Source: JAGIBJ01 sp047604965
Lineage (GTDB): Bacteria; Actinomycetota; Thermoleophilia; Solirubrobacterales; Solirubrobacteraceae
Direction: 5' to 3'
DNA length: 6,333 nt
Assembly: GCA_047604965.1 (NCBI GenBank)
Contig: JASGGQ010000146.1
Location: 1 to 6,333 of the forward strand
The notes under the pieces were generated by a model that did no database searches, had not been told where the DNA came from, and was given only the letters and a program-made list of their open reading frames with translations. Position numbers and translations under genes: made by a program. Below, one piece after another: positions 1-6,080 of this stretch; positions within the stretch are counted from its first letter, which is position 1; each line of letters starts with the position of its first letter.

Positions 1-77
1 CGGAGGTGACGCCAACGCCGACGCCGGAGGTGACGCCAACGCCGACGCCGGAGGTGACGCCAACGCCGACGCCGGAG
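1..77 (+). repeat. Perfect 24-bp tandem repeat coding for TPTPTPEV units
   Basis: Three full copies of a 24-bp unit lie at 6-29, 30-53 and 54-77, identical base for base. They are preceded by the last 5 bp of another copy at the window edge, so the array continues leftward. The unit is in frame with the OmpA-like gene and encodes V-T-P-T-P-T-P-E. A degenerate remnant (acgccgacgcc) recurs around 100-110. Identity at wobble positions points to recent slippage or recombination rather than old, selected protein repeats. The encoded Pro/Thr stretch is probably an extended cell-wall spacer. Confidence 0.95.
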
Positions 78-821
78 GTATCGGCTGCGGCGATCGCAAC
101 GCCGACGCCCGATGCTGTGGTTGCATCCATTGAGGTTATTGGAAAAAGCGGCGTGCAGGTAAATGCTGCCTCCTCACGCGCAACAGTCAACTGTCACGTC
201 AGCGGTAGCGCGCTCGCGCGCTGCCAGATCACGCTCACGGTCCGCGCAGCAGCACTGCGCCGCGCCTCCCGCGCGACAACCACCGAAGCCGGCACAGTCG
301 TCATCGGCCGCGCTACCGTCACGCCACGCAGCAACGCCACCGACGTGAAGGTGACCGTCACCCTCAACGCCACCGGCCGCCGCGCACTACAGCGCCTCGG
401 CACACTCCCGATCCTCGCAACCGCCGCCGCGACAACCACCAGCGGACAAACCATCACCACGCAACGCGCCACCACCCTACGCCTACGCAATACCACCCTC
501 GTTCGCGTCGGCACCATGTTCGCGTCCGGCTCATCAACGCTGCTCCCCGCCACAAAACGCTGGCTCAACCAACAACTGCCGCTCCTCACCGCAGCCCACA
601 CCATCGAATGCCGCGGCCACACCGACAATCGCGGCACCCTCACCGCCACCGCAACACTCGGTCTCGCACGCGCCAAAACCGTCTGCGCCTACCTCGCTCA
701 CCACGGTATCACCGCCAAACGCACCACCACCACCCGTGGCGAAACCCACCCACGCGCCACCAACAACACCCCAATCGGACGCGCCAAAAACCGTCGCGTC
801 GAACTACACATCACGTACTAA
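3..821 (+). CDS. OmpA-family peptidoglycan-binding protein, 5' end cut by window edge
   Basis: Secreted or cell-wall-associated protein expected to bind peptidoglycan through a C-terminal OmpA-like domain. The frame is open to the left edge, so the true start is outside; numbering here takes the GTG at 6, a repeat valine, as residue 1. Residues 1-38 are a Pro/Thr linker made of TPTPTPEV repeats. Residues 39-163 form a Thr-rich beta domain with a cysteine pair (C63, C73) and a GRRALQRLG segment, a style common in secreted Thermoleophilia proteins. Residues 165-271 are the OmpA domain: GHTDNRGT at 204-211, LARAKTVCAYL at 220-230, IGRAKNRRVEL at 257-267. D207 and R222 have the 15-residue spacing of the diaminopimelate-binding Asp/Arg pair known in this family. 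Threonine is about 21% of residues (56 of 271, hand count). Its stop lies 4 bp from the stop of the convergent mutY. Domain call is firm; the physiological role is inferred. Confidence 0.88.
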   Translation, partial: EVTPTPTPEVTPTPTPEVTPTPTPEVSAAAIATPTPDAVVASIEVIGKSGVQVNAASSRATVNCHVSGSALARCQITLTVRAAALRRASRATTTEAGTVVIGRATVTPRSNATDVKVTVTLNATGRRALQRLGTLPILATAAATTTSGQTITTQRATTLRLRNTTLVRVGTMFASGSSTLLPATKRWLNQQLPLLTAAHTIECRGHTDNRGTLTATATLGLARAKTVCAYLAHHGITAKRTTTTRGETHPRATNNTPIGRAKNRRVELHITY

Positions 822-825
822 TCGG

Positions 826-1734
826 TCAAGCCTCTGCACCCGGAAGCGCGACCATCCCATCACGTACGACGACCAACCCGTCGCGCTGTAGTGTCGCCAG
901 CGCACGCTCGACCCGCGCCGCAGCGATCTGATTCGGCAAGGCCTCTGCGAGCGCCGCCTTCGGCAGCGGGCCAGTCGCGACCAGTGTCGCCACGATCCGG
1001 CCGCGTACGTACCGCTGGGTCTCCTCGAACCGGGGCGAAGGAGCCGCAGGGCCACGCAGCTCGCGCTCGGCAGCGAGATCGACCGTTCCTGCCGACGCGC
1101 ACCACGCCGCGACCGGGCACCGATCGCACCGAGCACGACGCGCCATACAGAGCGTCGCCCCGAGATCCATCAGCGCGTGGTTCCACTCGGCAGGCGCCTG
1201 CGCCGGCACCAGTTCCAGCGCCCGCGCCCGCAGCTCCGCCACCGAGCGACCCACGGCGCCGTCCCAGCGATCGAGCACCCGCTGCTGATTGGTGTCTACC
1301 GCTGCTGCGCGCAAGCCAAACGCGAACGCGGCGACCGCCGCAGCCGTGTACGGCCCGACGCCGGGGAGCGCCCGCAAGCCGCGTTCGTCCTTCGGCCAGC
1401 CGTCCCGCACCACCTGCCGCGCCGCGCGCTGCAACCGCAACGCACGGCTGTTGTAGCCCAGCCCGCTCCACGCCGCCAATACCTCGGCTGCCGGCGCCGA
1501 CGCCAATGCGTCGGCCGTTGGCCATCGTTCCAACCACGCCTCGAAACGCGGCGCGACCCGATCGACCTGCGTCTGCTGCAGCATGACCTCGGAGACGAGC
1601 ACCGCATACGGATCTCGCGACCGCCGCCAAGGAAGATCGCGCGCCGTCGCCGCATACCACTCCAGCAGTGCCCGCTCACGCCACTTCGTGTTCTCGGCGG
1701 CGCCAGCGCCCGCACGATCAGCCGCCACCCGCAT
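826..1734 (-). CDS. mutY: A/G-specific adenine glycosylase MutY, short form without NUDIX domain
   Basis: Base-excision repair enzyme that removes adenine mispaired with 8-oxoguanine or guanine. Predicted 302 aa. The catalytic Glu is E49 in SEVMLQQTQV; the helix-hairpin-helix is LPGVGPYTA at 123-131; the catalytic Asp is D147 in AVDTNQQRVLDR. The 4Fe-4S ligands are C196, C203, C206 and C212 with the exact MutY/Nth spacing C-X6-C-X2-C-X5-C. NHALMDLGATLC (185-196) precedes the cluster as in E. coli MutY. After the cluster only about 90 residues remain, ending in a winged-helix-like segment (RGRIVATLVATGPLPKAAL). The NUDIX-like 8-oxoG-sensing domain of longer MutY proteins is absent, as in many actinobacterial versions. 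The ATG at 1734 is chosen because it lies 24 residues before the conserved LLEWY...LPWR block; the frame stays open to 1920 and no clear ribosome-binding site decides the start. Divergent from the DivIVA gene. Confidence 0.93.
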   Translation of the reverse strand: MRVAADRAGAGAAENTKWRERALLEWYAATARDLPWRRSRDPYAVLVSEVMLQQTQVDRVAPRFEAWLERWPTADALASAPAAEVLAAWSGLGYNSRALRLQRAARQVVRDGWPKDERGLRALPGVGPYTAAAVAAFAFGLRAAAVDTNQQRVLDRWDGAVGRSVAELRARALELVPAQAPAEWNHALMDLGATLCMARRARCDRCPVAAWCASAGTVDLAAERELRGPAAPSPRFEETQRYVRGRIVATLVATGPLPKAALAEALPNQIAAARVERALATLQRDGLVVVRDGMVALPGAEA

Positions 1735-1876
1735 CGCGCCATCGTCGCACTGCGCCCAGACCAACCGCAGTTCCGGTTGCGCCTCGGCGACGCACGAACC
1801 GCTGTTCTCTCTTCCGGATCTGCGCGGAGCACGACGTCTTGCGCCGACCGTCCACCAGCCCGATACCCTCGCTCGC
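1735..1876. promoter_or_regulatory. Divergent intergenic region between mutY and the DivIVA gene
   Basis: This 142-bp gap is the only divergent junction in the window and must hold promoters for both flanking genes unless mutY starts further upstream. The rightward candidate is listed separately. On the leftward strand no convincing -35/-10 pair or Shine-Dalgarno sequence was found, and no obvious operator dyad was seen. Confidence 0.5.
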
Positions 1877-1879
1877 GTG
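1839..1879 (+). promoter_or_regulatory. Candidate leaderless promoter of the DivIVA-domain gene
   Basis: A TACCCT hexamer (TANNNT type) at 1864-1869 ends 7 bp before the GTG start at 1877. A possible -35 element TTGCGC lies at 1839-1844, with a rather long 19-bp spacer. No Shine-Dalgarno sequence is visible upstream of the GTG. A -10 box at this distance would place transcription initiation on or next to the start codon, giving a leaderless mRNA, which is common in Actinobacteria. A TANNNT match can arise by chance, so this is suggestive only. Confidence 0.35.
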
Positions 1880-2701
1880 ACGCTCGACCGCCAATCCATC
1901 GAGAAGCGCGACTTCCCCATCGCCCGCCGCGGTTACGATCCCGCCGGAGTCGATGCGCACCTTGCGCGAATCGCCGATGAGCTTGAGCAGCTGCGCCGCG
2001 AAACTGACCGCCAAGCAACCGGCGGCGTCGCGGGGAGTGCGTCGACGCATGTGCAACAGATCGTCGACGCGGCCGAAAGCACCGCCGAACAGCTCTTGCG
2101 GGAAGCGCAAGGCGAAGCCGCCGAACTGCGCGAACGCGCCGCGGGAGATGCGCAGCGTGCCCGGCAAGAAGCGCTCGAAGAGTCGCGCGAGCACGTCTCG
2201 AAGGTCGCAGAGTCCACGACGCGCATGATGCAGCGCGTCGAAGCGATGGACACCGAACTCGGCTCGATGATCGAAAGCCTGCGGACCGGCGTCAACCGGC
2301 TCGTCGCCGATCTGGCGCTGCTGGAAGGCAACATCGCCGACCTCCACGAACAACACGGCGGGGTGGCCCCGGTCACGCCAAGCGCCGCCGCGATCCCGGC
2401 CGCGCCAGCCTACGCGGAGCTGGCCGCTGGGCCGCGAGCCGACTCCACCGTGAGCGACTCGGCGGCGCACGCGCCGGCAGGCGGCGACGACGCCTCAGTT
2501 GAGCTGGAAGTCGATGGCGCTGCGGTAGCGGGCACGCAGCCCGGCGACCGCGACCAAGAGGCCTCCGCCCGGCTGATTGCGCTCGACCTCGCGCTCGGCG
2601 GCGCCGACCGCGAACAGATCAAAGCCGAAATCACCGAGCTCTTCGCGATCGCCAACGTCGACGAACTGCTCGACGACGTGTTCGCGTCGATCGACGCCTG
2701 A
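1877..2701 (+). CDS. DivIVA-domain coiled-coil protein
   Basis: Cytoplasmic coiled-coil protein of the DivIVA type, a family that collects at curved membrane (septum, poles) and recruits growth or division partners. Predicted 274 aa. Residues 1-40 match the DivIVA N-terminal membrane-binding motif: KRDFPIARRGYDPAGVDAHL at 10-29, with the conserved RGYD..GVDAHL core. Residues 30-160 are rich in Glu, Arg, Gln and Ala and look like a long coiled coil. Residues 161-228 are a Pro/Ala/Gly and acidic linker. A compact C-terminal block (229-272, ARLIALDLALGG...VDELLDDVF) resembles a tail seen in Thermoleophilia homologues. The GTG at 1877 is chosen because the family homology starts there; the frame is open back to 1583, but that stretch is antisense to mutY and has no DivIVA character. 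Not necessarily orthologous to Wag31/DivIVA of polar growth, so no symbol is given. Confidence 0.85.
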   Translation: MTLDRQSIEKRDFPIARRGYDPAGVDAHLARIADELEQLRRETDRQATGGVAGSASTHVQQIVDAAESTAEQLLREAQGEAAELRERAAGDAQRARQEALEESREHVSKVAESTTRMMQRVEAMDTELGSMIESLRTGVNRLVADLALLEGNIADLHEQHGGVAPVTPSAAAIPAAPAYAELAAGPRADSTVSDSAAHAPAGGDDASVELEVDGAAVAGTQPGDRDQEASARLIALDLALGGADREQIKAEITELFAIANVDELLDDVFASIDA

Positions 2702-2716
2702 GGGGGCATCGGCATC

Positions 2717-2743
2717 CGGCGCCGCGCGCCGCGCGCCGCGCCG
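2717..2743. terminator. GC-rich hairpin between convergent genes, possible bidirectional terminator
   Basis: The 49-bp gap between the convergent stops of the DivIVA gene (2701) and the binding-protein gene (2751) holds a near-perfect inverted repeat. Six outer base pairs (2717-2722 with 2738-2743), one C-C mismatch, then four further pairs close a short loop. The core is also three tandem copies of the 7-mer gccgcgc at 2721-2741. No T-tract follows on either strand, so it is not a textbook intrinsic terminator. Its position between converging transcripts is the main support for a terminating role. Confidence 0.45.
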
Positions 2744-2750
2744 ACAGCCT

Positions 2751-3716
2751 CTACGGCTCGCTGGCGTAGTCGGCGAGCGCACGGCGAGTCGCTACCGCAG
2801 CGGCGGTGAACTGCTCGACTGGGAGCGTCGCGTGCGGGGCAGTGCCGGTGCGGGCCGCGTCAACGATCCGCTCGGCCAGCACACGCAGCCGCGTGCCGAC
2901 GATCAACGCCAGCTCGCCGCGCCGGACAGCGCGCAGCGCACCGCCGCTCGTCGGCGCCGGTGCGCCGGCCGCCGCGACCCACCGCGAGACGCCGTCGCCG
3001 ATCCGCGCGGCGGCGAGCGCGGTGACATCGTTCCAGCCGATCACGACCGGCGCGCGCGAGCCGGCCAACGCGGCCGGCGCGTCGGCGGCGCCGAGTGCCC
3101 GGACGGTCGTCACCGCAAACCCGCCATCGGCAAGTTGCGCTGCGACGGCCGCCGCCAGCCGCCGGCCGCCGCCGATCGACCAGTCGGGAACGGCGTCGGT
3201 CGCTGGTGGCGCGATCACCGTCGCCGCGCCGACCCCGCCATGCGCGGTCGCCCAGCGCCGCGCCGCGTGCGCCAAACGTGCAGCGACCACACCTTCGTCG
3301 ACACGCACCGCCGACCGGGCACCGCGCACCGGCTCGACGACCGACATCACCAGTGGCCGCTGCGCCCCGCCCGCACCGGCGATCACCCGCTGCGTTGCCA
3401 CCGGATCGAGCGGGGCGACGATCACCGACCGCCAGTTGCTCGCGGCAGCGAGATCGCGCCGCAGTTGCGCGAGCTGGCCGGCGGTGTCGAGCGCATCGGT
3501 GCGCAGCCGCAGTTCCACGCCCGATCGCCGCGCCTCCTGCTCGACCAGTCGCACGAGATCGGCGCTCGGCGCATACGCTGAGCTAATCAACACTGCGGCA
3601 CCATGTTGCGGCCCACGCTGGCGCGCCAGATCGGCGTCGCGGTCGCCGCAGCCACCGCCCAACGTGGAGAGCATCGCGGCCGCCAACAGCGCCAGCGCGA
3701 ACGACGCGCGCTTCAT
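2751..3716 (-). CDS. Type I (RbsB-like) substrate-binding lipoprotein of an ABC importer
   Basis: Extracytoplasmic receptor of the ABC importer encoded just upstream in the operon. Predicted 321 aa. MKR followed by a hydrophobic stretch (4-19) and LGGGC with Cys at 23 reads as a lipoprotein signal, though the lipobox is weak (Gly at -3). The mature part follows the ribose-binding-protein layout: AVLISSAYAPSADLVRLVEQEARRSGVEL (40-69), split here by eye into first strand and helix; VIVAPLDPVATQRVI (98-112); VDEGVVAARLAHAARRW (139-155); IGWNDVTALAAARIGDG (226-242); then AVRRGELALIV (263-273) and a final ARTGTAPHATLPVE segment (288-301), as in RbsB's last helix and strand. No TupA or ModA signature is visible. 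Start codon overlaps the permease stop by 4 bp (ATGA). Fold assignment is by eye; the ligand is unknown, and sugar binding should not be assumed given the permeases beside it. Confidence 0.75.
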   Translation of the reverse strand: MKRASFALALLAAAMLSTLGGGCGDRDADLARQRGPQHGAAVLISSAYAPSADLVRLVEQEARRSGVELRLRTDALDTAGQLAQLRRDLAAASNWRSVIVAPLDPVATQRVIAGAGGAQRPLVMSVVEPVRGARSAVRVDEGVVAARLAHAARRWATAHGGVGAATVIAPPATDAVPDWSIGGGRRLAAAVAAQLADGGFAVTTVRALGAADAPAALAGSRAPVVIGWNDVTALAAARIGDGVSRWVAAAGAPAPTSGGALRAVRRGELALIVGTRLRVLAERIVDAARTGTAPHATLPVEQFTAAAVATRRALADYASEP

Positions 3717-4444
3717 CGCACACGCCCCGGAAACGGTCGCGTCGCACGCCCCAGCAGTGGCCGCTGGACGCGGCGCACCGCCAACGTCAACGCGGCGACG
3801 AGCATCGCCAGCAGCAACGCATGTGCCGTCGCGCCGACCGGATCACCGGCCCCGAGATCAAGCACGATCGTTGACGCGAGCGTCGTCGTGTGGCCTGCCA
3901 CGTTGCCGCCGACGATGATCACCGCGCCCACCTCGCCGACTCCGGCGAGCATCGCCGCCAGCAATGCGCCGGCGATCGCCGGCCGCAGCTCCGCCGCGAG
4001 CAGGATCAGGCGGGCGCCGGCCGGGGCGCCCAAGGCGCGTGCCTGAGCGATCAACGGTGCCGGCTGCTGCGCAGCGGTCGCCGTCAGCGCGACGATCAAC
4101 GGCACGGCGAGCACGACCTGCGCGAGCCACACGCCGCGCAAGGTCGCCAACCAACCCAACGAGCCGAGTGGCGCGCCGGGCAGCAACACCAGCCCGAGCA
4201 GGATGCCGAGGACCACCGGCGGCAATCCGAAGCCGATGTTCGCCACCGTCAGCACGCACCGGCCGCTGCGGCGCTCTGCGGCGCGCAACCCCAGCCAGCT
4301 GCCGAGCGGCACCGCCAACACGCCGGCCGCCGCCGTCGACGCGACCGCCAGCCACAAGGTGCGCGCGACGGTCGCCCAAAGCGCGCCATCGAAGGTCGCG
4401 ATCTCCCGGAGCGCTTCGCCGAGCAGATGGATGACGAAGCTCAT
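3713..4444 (-). CDS. TupB-like ABC transporter permease (canonical copy)
   Basis: Integral membrane subunit of the importer, 243 aa, the usual length for tungstate-type (TupB) permeases. About five hydrophobic segments are visible: roughly 28-55, 66-89, 105-125, 155-180 and 203-224. Family landmarks are NIGFGLPPVVLGILLG (69-84), WLAQVVLAVPLIVALTA (106-122), the cytoplasmic coupling loop with AQARALGAP (133-141), and GEVGAVIIVGGNVAGHT (170-186). This last motif is well kept here, unlike in the second permease of the operon. Sits between the ATPase and binding-protein genes with 4-bp ATGA overlaps on both sides, so translation is probably coupled. Tungstate or molybdate would be the default guess for this family. 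The associated binding protein is not of the Tup type, so substrate and gene symbol are left open. Confidence 0.82.
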   Translation of the reverse strand: MSFVIHLLGEALREIATFDGALWATVARTLWLAVASTAAAGVLAVPLGSWLGLRAAERRSGRCVLTVANIGFGLPPVVLGILLGLVLLPGAPLGSLGWLATLRGVWLAQVVLAVPLIVALTATAAQQPAPLIAQARALGAPAGARLILLAAELRPAIAGALLAAMLAGVGEVGAVIIVGGNVAGHTTTLASTIVLDLGAGDPVGATAHALLLAMLVAALTLAVRRVQRPLLGRATRPFPGRVR

Positions 4445-5376
4445 CGCCGCGCCCCGTCGAAGCTCACTCCGCCGGTGAGCTGAATGCCGACGGTCGCCCC
4501 GATCGCCGGCCCCGGCAGCGCCACGCGAACATCGAGCTGGCCCCGTTCGGTAGCGACGCGCGCGAGCAGGCCATCGGGTTCGGGCAGCAGTGAGCGGATC
4601 GTCCCATCGAGCGTTCCGGCGCCGGCACCGACGAGCGTCGCATGGCTCGGACGCAAACGCAGCCGCCCGCCGCCGGGCAGCGTCAAGGCGCCGCTGAAGC
4701 CCAGGAACTCGGCGACCGACTCGGTCGGTGGCGCGTCAAGCAGCGCGTGCGGCGTGCCGTCTGCCGCAACCTCGCCGTCGAGCAACACGACGATCCGGTC
4801 GGCCAGCGCCCACGCTTCCGCCCGGTCGTGGACCACGATCACCGTTGCGCGGCCGGCGTCGCGCAGCACGCCCGACGTGTCGGCCAGCAGTTCGCCGCGC
4901 AGCACTGGATCAAGGCCCGCGAACGGCTCATCGAGGAGCAGCACATCCGGTTCGACGGCGATCGCGCGCGCGAGGTGGACGCGGGTCGCTTCGCCGCCGG
5001 ATAGCGCGGTGGCAGGACGCGACGCGAGCTGCTGCGCGGCGCATCGTTCGAGTGCCGCCGCGATGCGCGCGGGCCGTGCGGCGCGCGGCACGCCCCACCA
5101 GCCGAGCGCCACGTCGAGGTTCGCTTGCACGCTGCGATGCGCGAAGGCGGCGCCCTGGAGTGCAGCCCCAACGCGCCCGTCGATCGTGATCGTGCCCCGC
5201 TGGAGCGGCAGCAGCCCCGCGATTGCCTGTACGAGCGTTGATTTGCCGGCGCCGCTCGGCCCAAGCAACGCGACGGTTTCGCCGCGAGCGACCGACAGCT
5301 CCACGTCGCGCAAGACCGGCCGGCCGTCGCGCGCAACGCAGACGCGGCGGACCGCTAGCGCGACGCTGGCAACCAT
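4441..5376 (-). CDS. ABC transporter ATP-binding protein with C-terminal TOBE-like domain
   Basis: Cytoplasmic motor of the importer, 311 aa. Walker A is GPSGAGKS (39-46), the Q-loop glutamine is Q73, the signature is LSGGE (125-129), Walker B is VLLLDE (145-150), the D-loop is AGLDP (153-157) and the switch histidine is H183 in VIVVHD. All catalytic parts are intact. Residues 233-311 form an extra tail of beta character (LRLRPSHATLV...LDGTIRSLLPEPDGLLARV) that reads as a TOBE domain. Such domains on molybdate, sulfate and sugar importer ATPases often regulate or sense substrate; simple TupC-type ATPases usually lack one. The ATG at 5376 is chosen because ABC homology starts there. The frame is open to 5901, but that extension is antisense-frame noise over the permease gene. 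Overlaps the upstream permease by 22 bp and the downstream permease by 4 bp. Confidence 0.92.
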   Translation of the reverse strand: MVASVALAVRRVCVARDGRPVLRDVELSVARGETVALLGPSGAGKSTLVQAIAGLLPLQRGTITIDGRVGAALQGAAFAHRSVQANLDVALGWWGVPRAARPARIAAALERCAAQQLASRPATALSGGEATRVHLARAIAVEPDVLLLDEPFAGLDPVLRGELLADTSGVLRDAGRATVIVVHDRAEAWALADRIVVLLDGEVAADGTPHALLDAPPTESVAEFLGFSGALTLPGGGRLRLRPSHATLVGAGAGTLDGTIRSLLPEPDGLLARVATERGQLDVRVALPGPAIGATVGIQLTGGVSFDGARR

Positions 5377-6080
5377 GTTCGGCGACGATGCTGGAGGAGG
5401 CTCGCTGCTGCCGCAACGATCGTGAAGAGCGCGAGCAGCAGCAGCCCATACGCGACGGCATGCGCATCGGCCGCACCCATGTTCCACGCGCTCAGCGCCG
5501 CCGTGGCGAGCGTCAGCTCGCCGAGGTCGCGGCCGACGACGAGCAGCGCGCCGACCGTCGCGACCGCCGTACCGAAGCCGGCGAGTAGCGCCGCGACGAC
5601 CGCGATCCGCGCCTCGCGCAGCGCGAGCACCGCGACGGCGGGCGTGCCGGCGCCAAGTGCGCGTGCCTGCGCGAGCAGCGTCATCGGCACCCGCTCGATG
5701 CCACCCGCGACGAGTGCCGCGATCAGCGGCAGAGCGAGCAGCGTTTGCGCGAGGATCGCCGCGTTGATCGTGTAGAGCCACTGCAAGCCGGCGAGCGGCC
5801 CGGCGCCCCACCGTGAGTCGGGCCATAGCAAGAGCCACAGCAGCTGGCCGACCAGCACCGGCGGGACGCGCAGCCCGGCATCGAGCAGCGCACGCAGCCA
5901 CCGCCAGCGCCGACCTTGAGCGAGCGCCGCGACGCAGCCGAGTGGCACGCCGAGCAGCGCCGCGATGGCCGTCGCTTCACCGGCGATGCGCAGCGTGCTG
6001 CCGAGCGTGCGCCGCAACGCCGGATCGCCGCAAGCCACCAGTTCTGCGGCGCCGCGCGCACCGTCGAGCAGCGCGCTCAT
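5355..6080 (-). CDS. Second, diverged TupB-like ABC transporter permease
   Basis: Integral membrane subunit, 241 aa, clearly related to the permease at 3713-4444 but much diverged. Shared landmarks are GLRVPPVLVGQLLWLLL (69-85), ILAQTLLALPLIAALVAGG (109-127), the coupling loop AQARALGAG (137-145) followed by LREARIAVVAALLAGFG (154-170), and the final hydrophobic helix (210-229). The stretch matching GEVGAVIIVGGN in the other copy is ATVGALLVVGRDL (174-186), so the conserved Gly-Glu and second Gly-Asn are lost here. The first gene with an ABC role in the operon; its ATG overlaps the stop of the upstream gene by 4 bp, and its end overlaps the ATPase by 22 bp. Most likely it pairs with the other permease to make a heterodimeric channel. 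An older duplication inside the operon is the simplest origin. Confidence 0.82.
   Translation of the reverse strand: MSALLDGARGAAELVACGDPALRRTLGSTLRIAGEATAIAALLGVPLGCVAALAQGRRWRWLRALLDAGLRVPPVLVGQLLWLLLWPDSRWGAGPLAGLQWLYTINAAILAQTLLALPLIAALVAGGIERVPMTLLAQARALGAGTPAVAVLALREARIAVVAALLAGFGTAVATVGALLVVGRDLGELTLATAALSAWNMGAADAHAVAYGLLLLALFTIVAAAASLLQHRRRTWLPASR

Noticed and set aside
1583..1876. Longer DivIVA-domain protein starting at 1583
   Set aside because: The first 98 residues are antisense to mutY and lack DivIVA features; the family motif starts at the GTG at 1877.
1735..1920. Longer MutY starting at 1920
   Set aside because: The added 62 residues have no homology to MutY N-termini and would overlap the DivIVA start and its putative promoter. 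The ATG at 1734 fits the family length better.
1177..1980. 267-residue rightward open frame opposite mutY
   Set aside because: Arg-rich shadow without recognisable domains; mutY on the other strand has its catalytic residues and Fe-S cysteines.
2577..3918. Long rightward open frames opposite the binding protein and permease genes
   Set aside because: Arg/Pro/Ala/Ser-rich composition typical of antisense frames in GC-rich DNA, with no motifs, while the opposite strand carries clear signal peptide and transporter motifs.
4484..5425. 313-residue rightward open frame opposite the ATPase
   Set aside because: Ser/Ala/Arg/Pro low-complexity shadow; the leftward strand has every ABC ATPase motif intact.
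5377..5901. In-frame upstream extension of the ATPase to a 486-residue protein
   Set aside because: The extra 175 residues lie over the permease gene in another frame, are low-complexity Arg/Ala, and have no ABC-family character. ABC homology starts at the ATG at 5376.
3713..6080. Naming the transporter genes tupA/tupB/tupC
   Set aside because: The permeases resemble TupB, but the binding protein is not TupA-like and there are two permeases, so a tungstate assignment is not supported.
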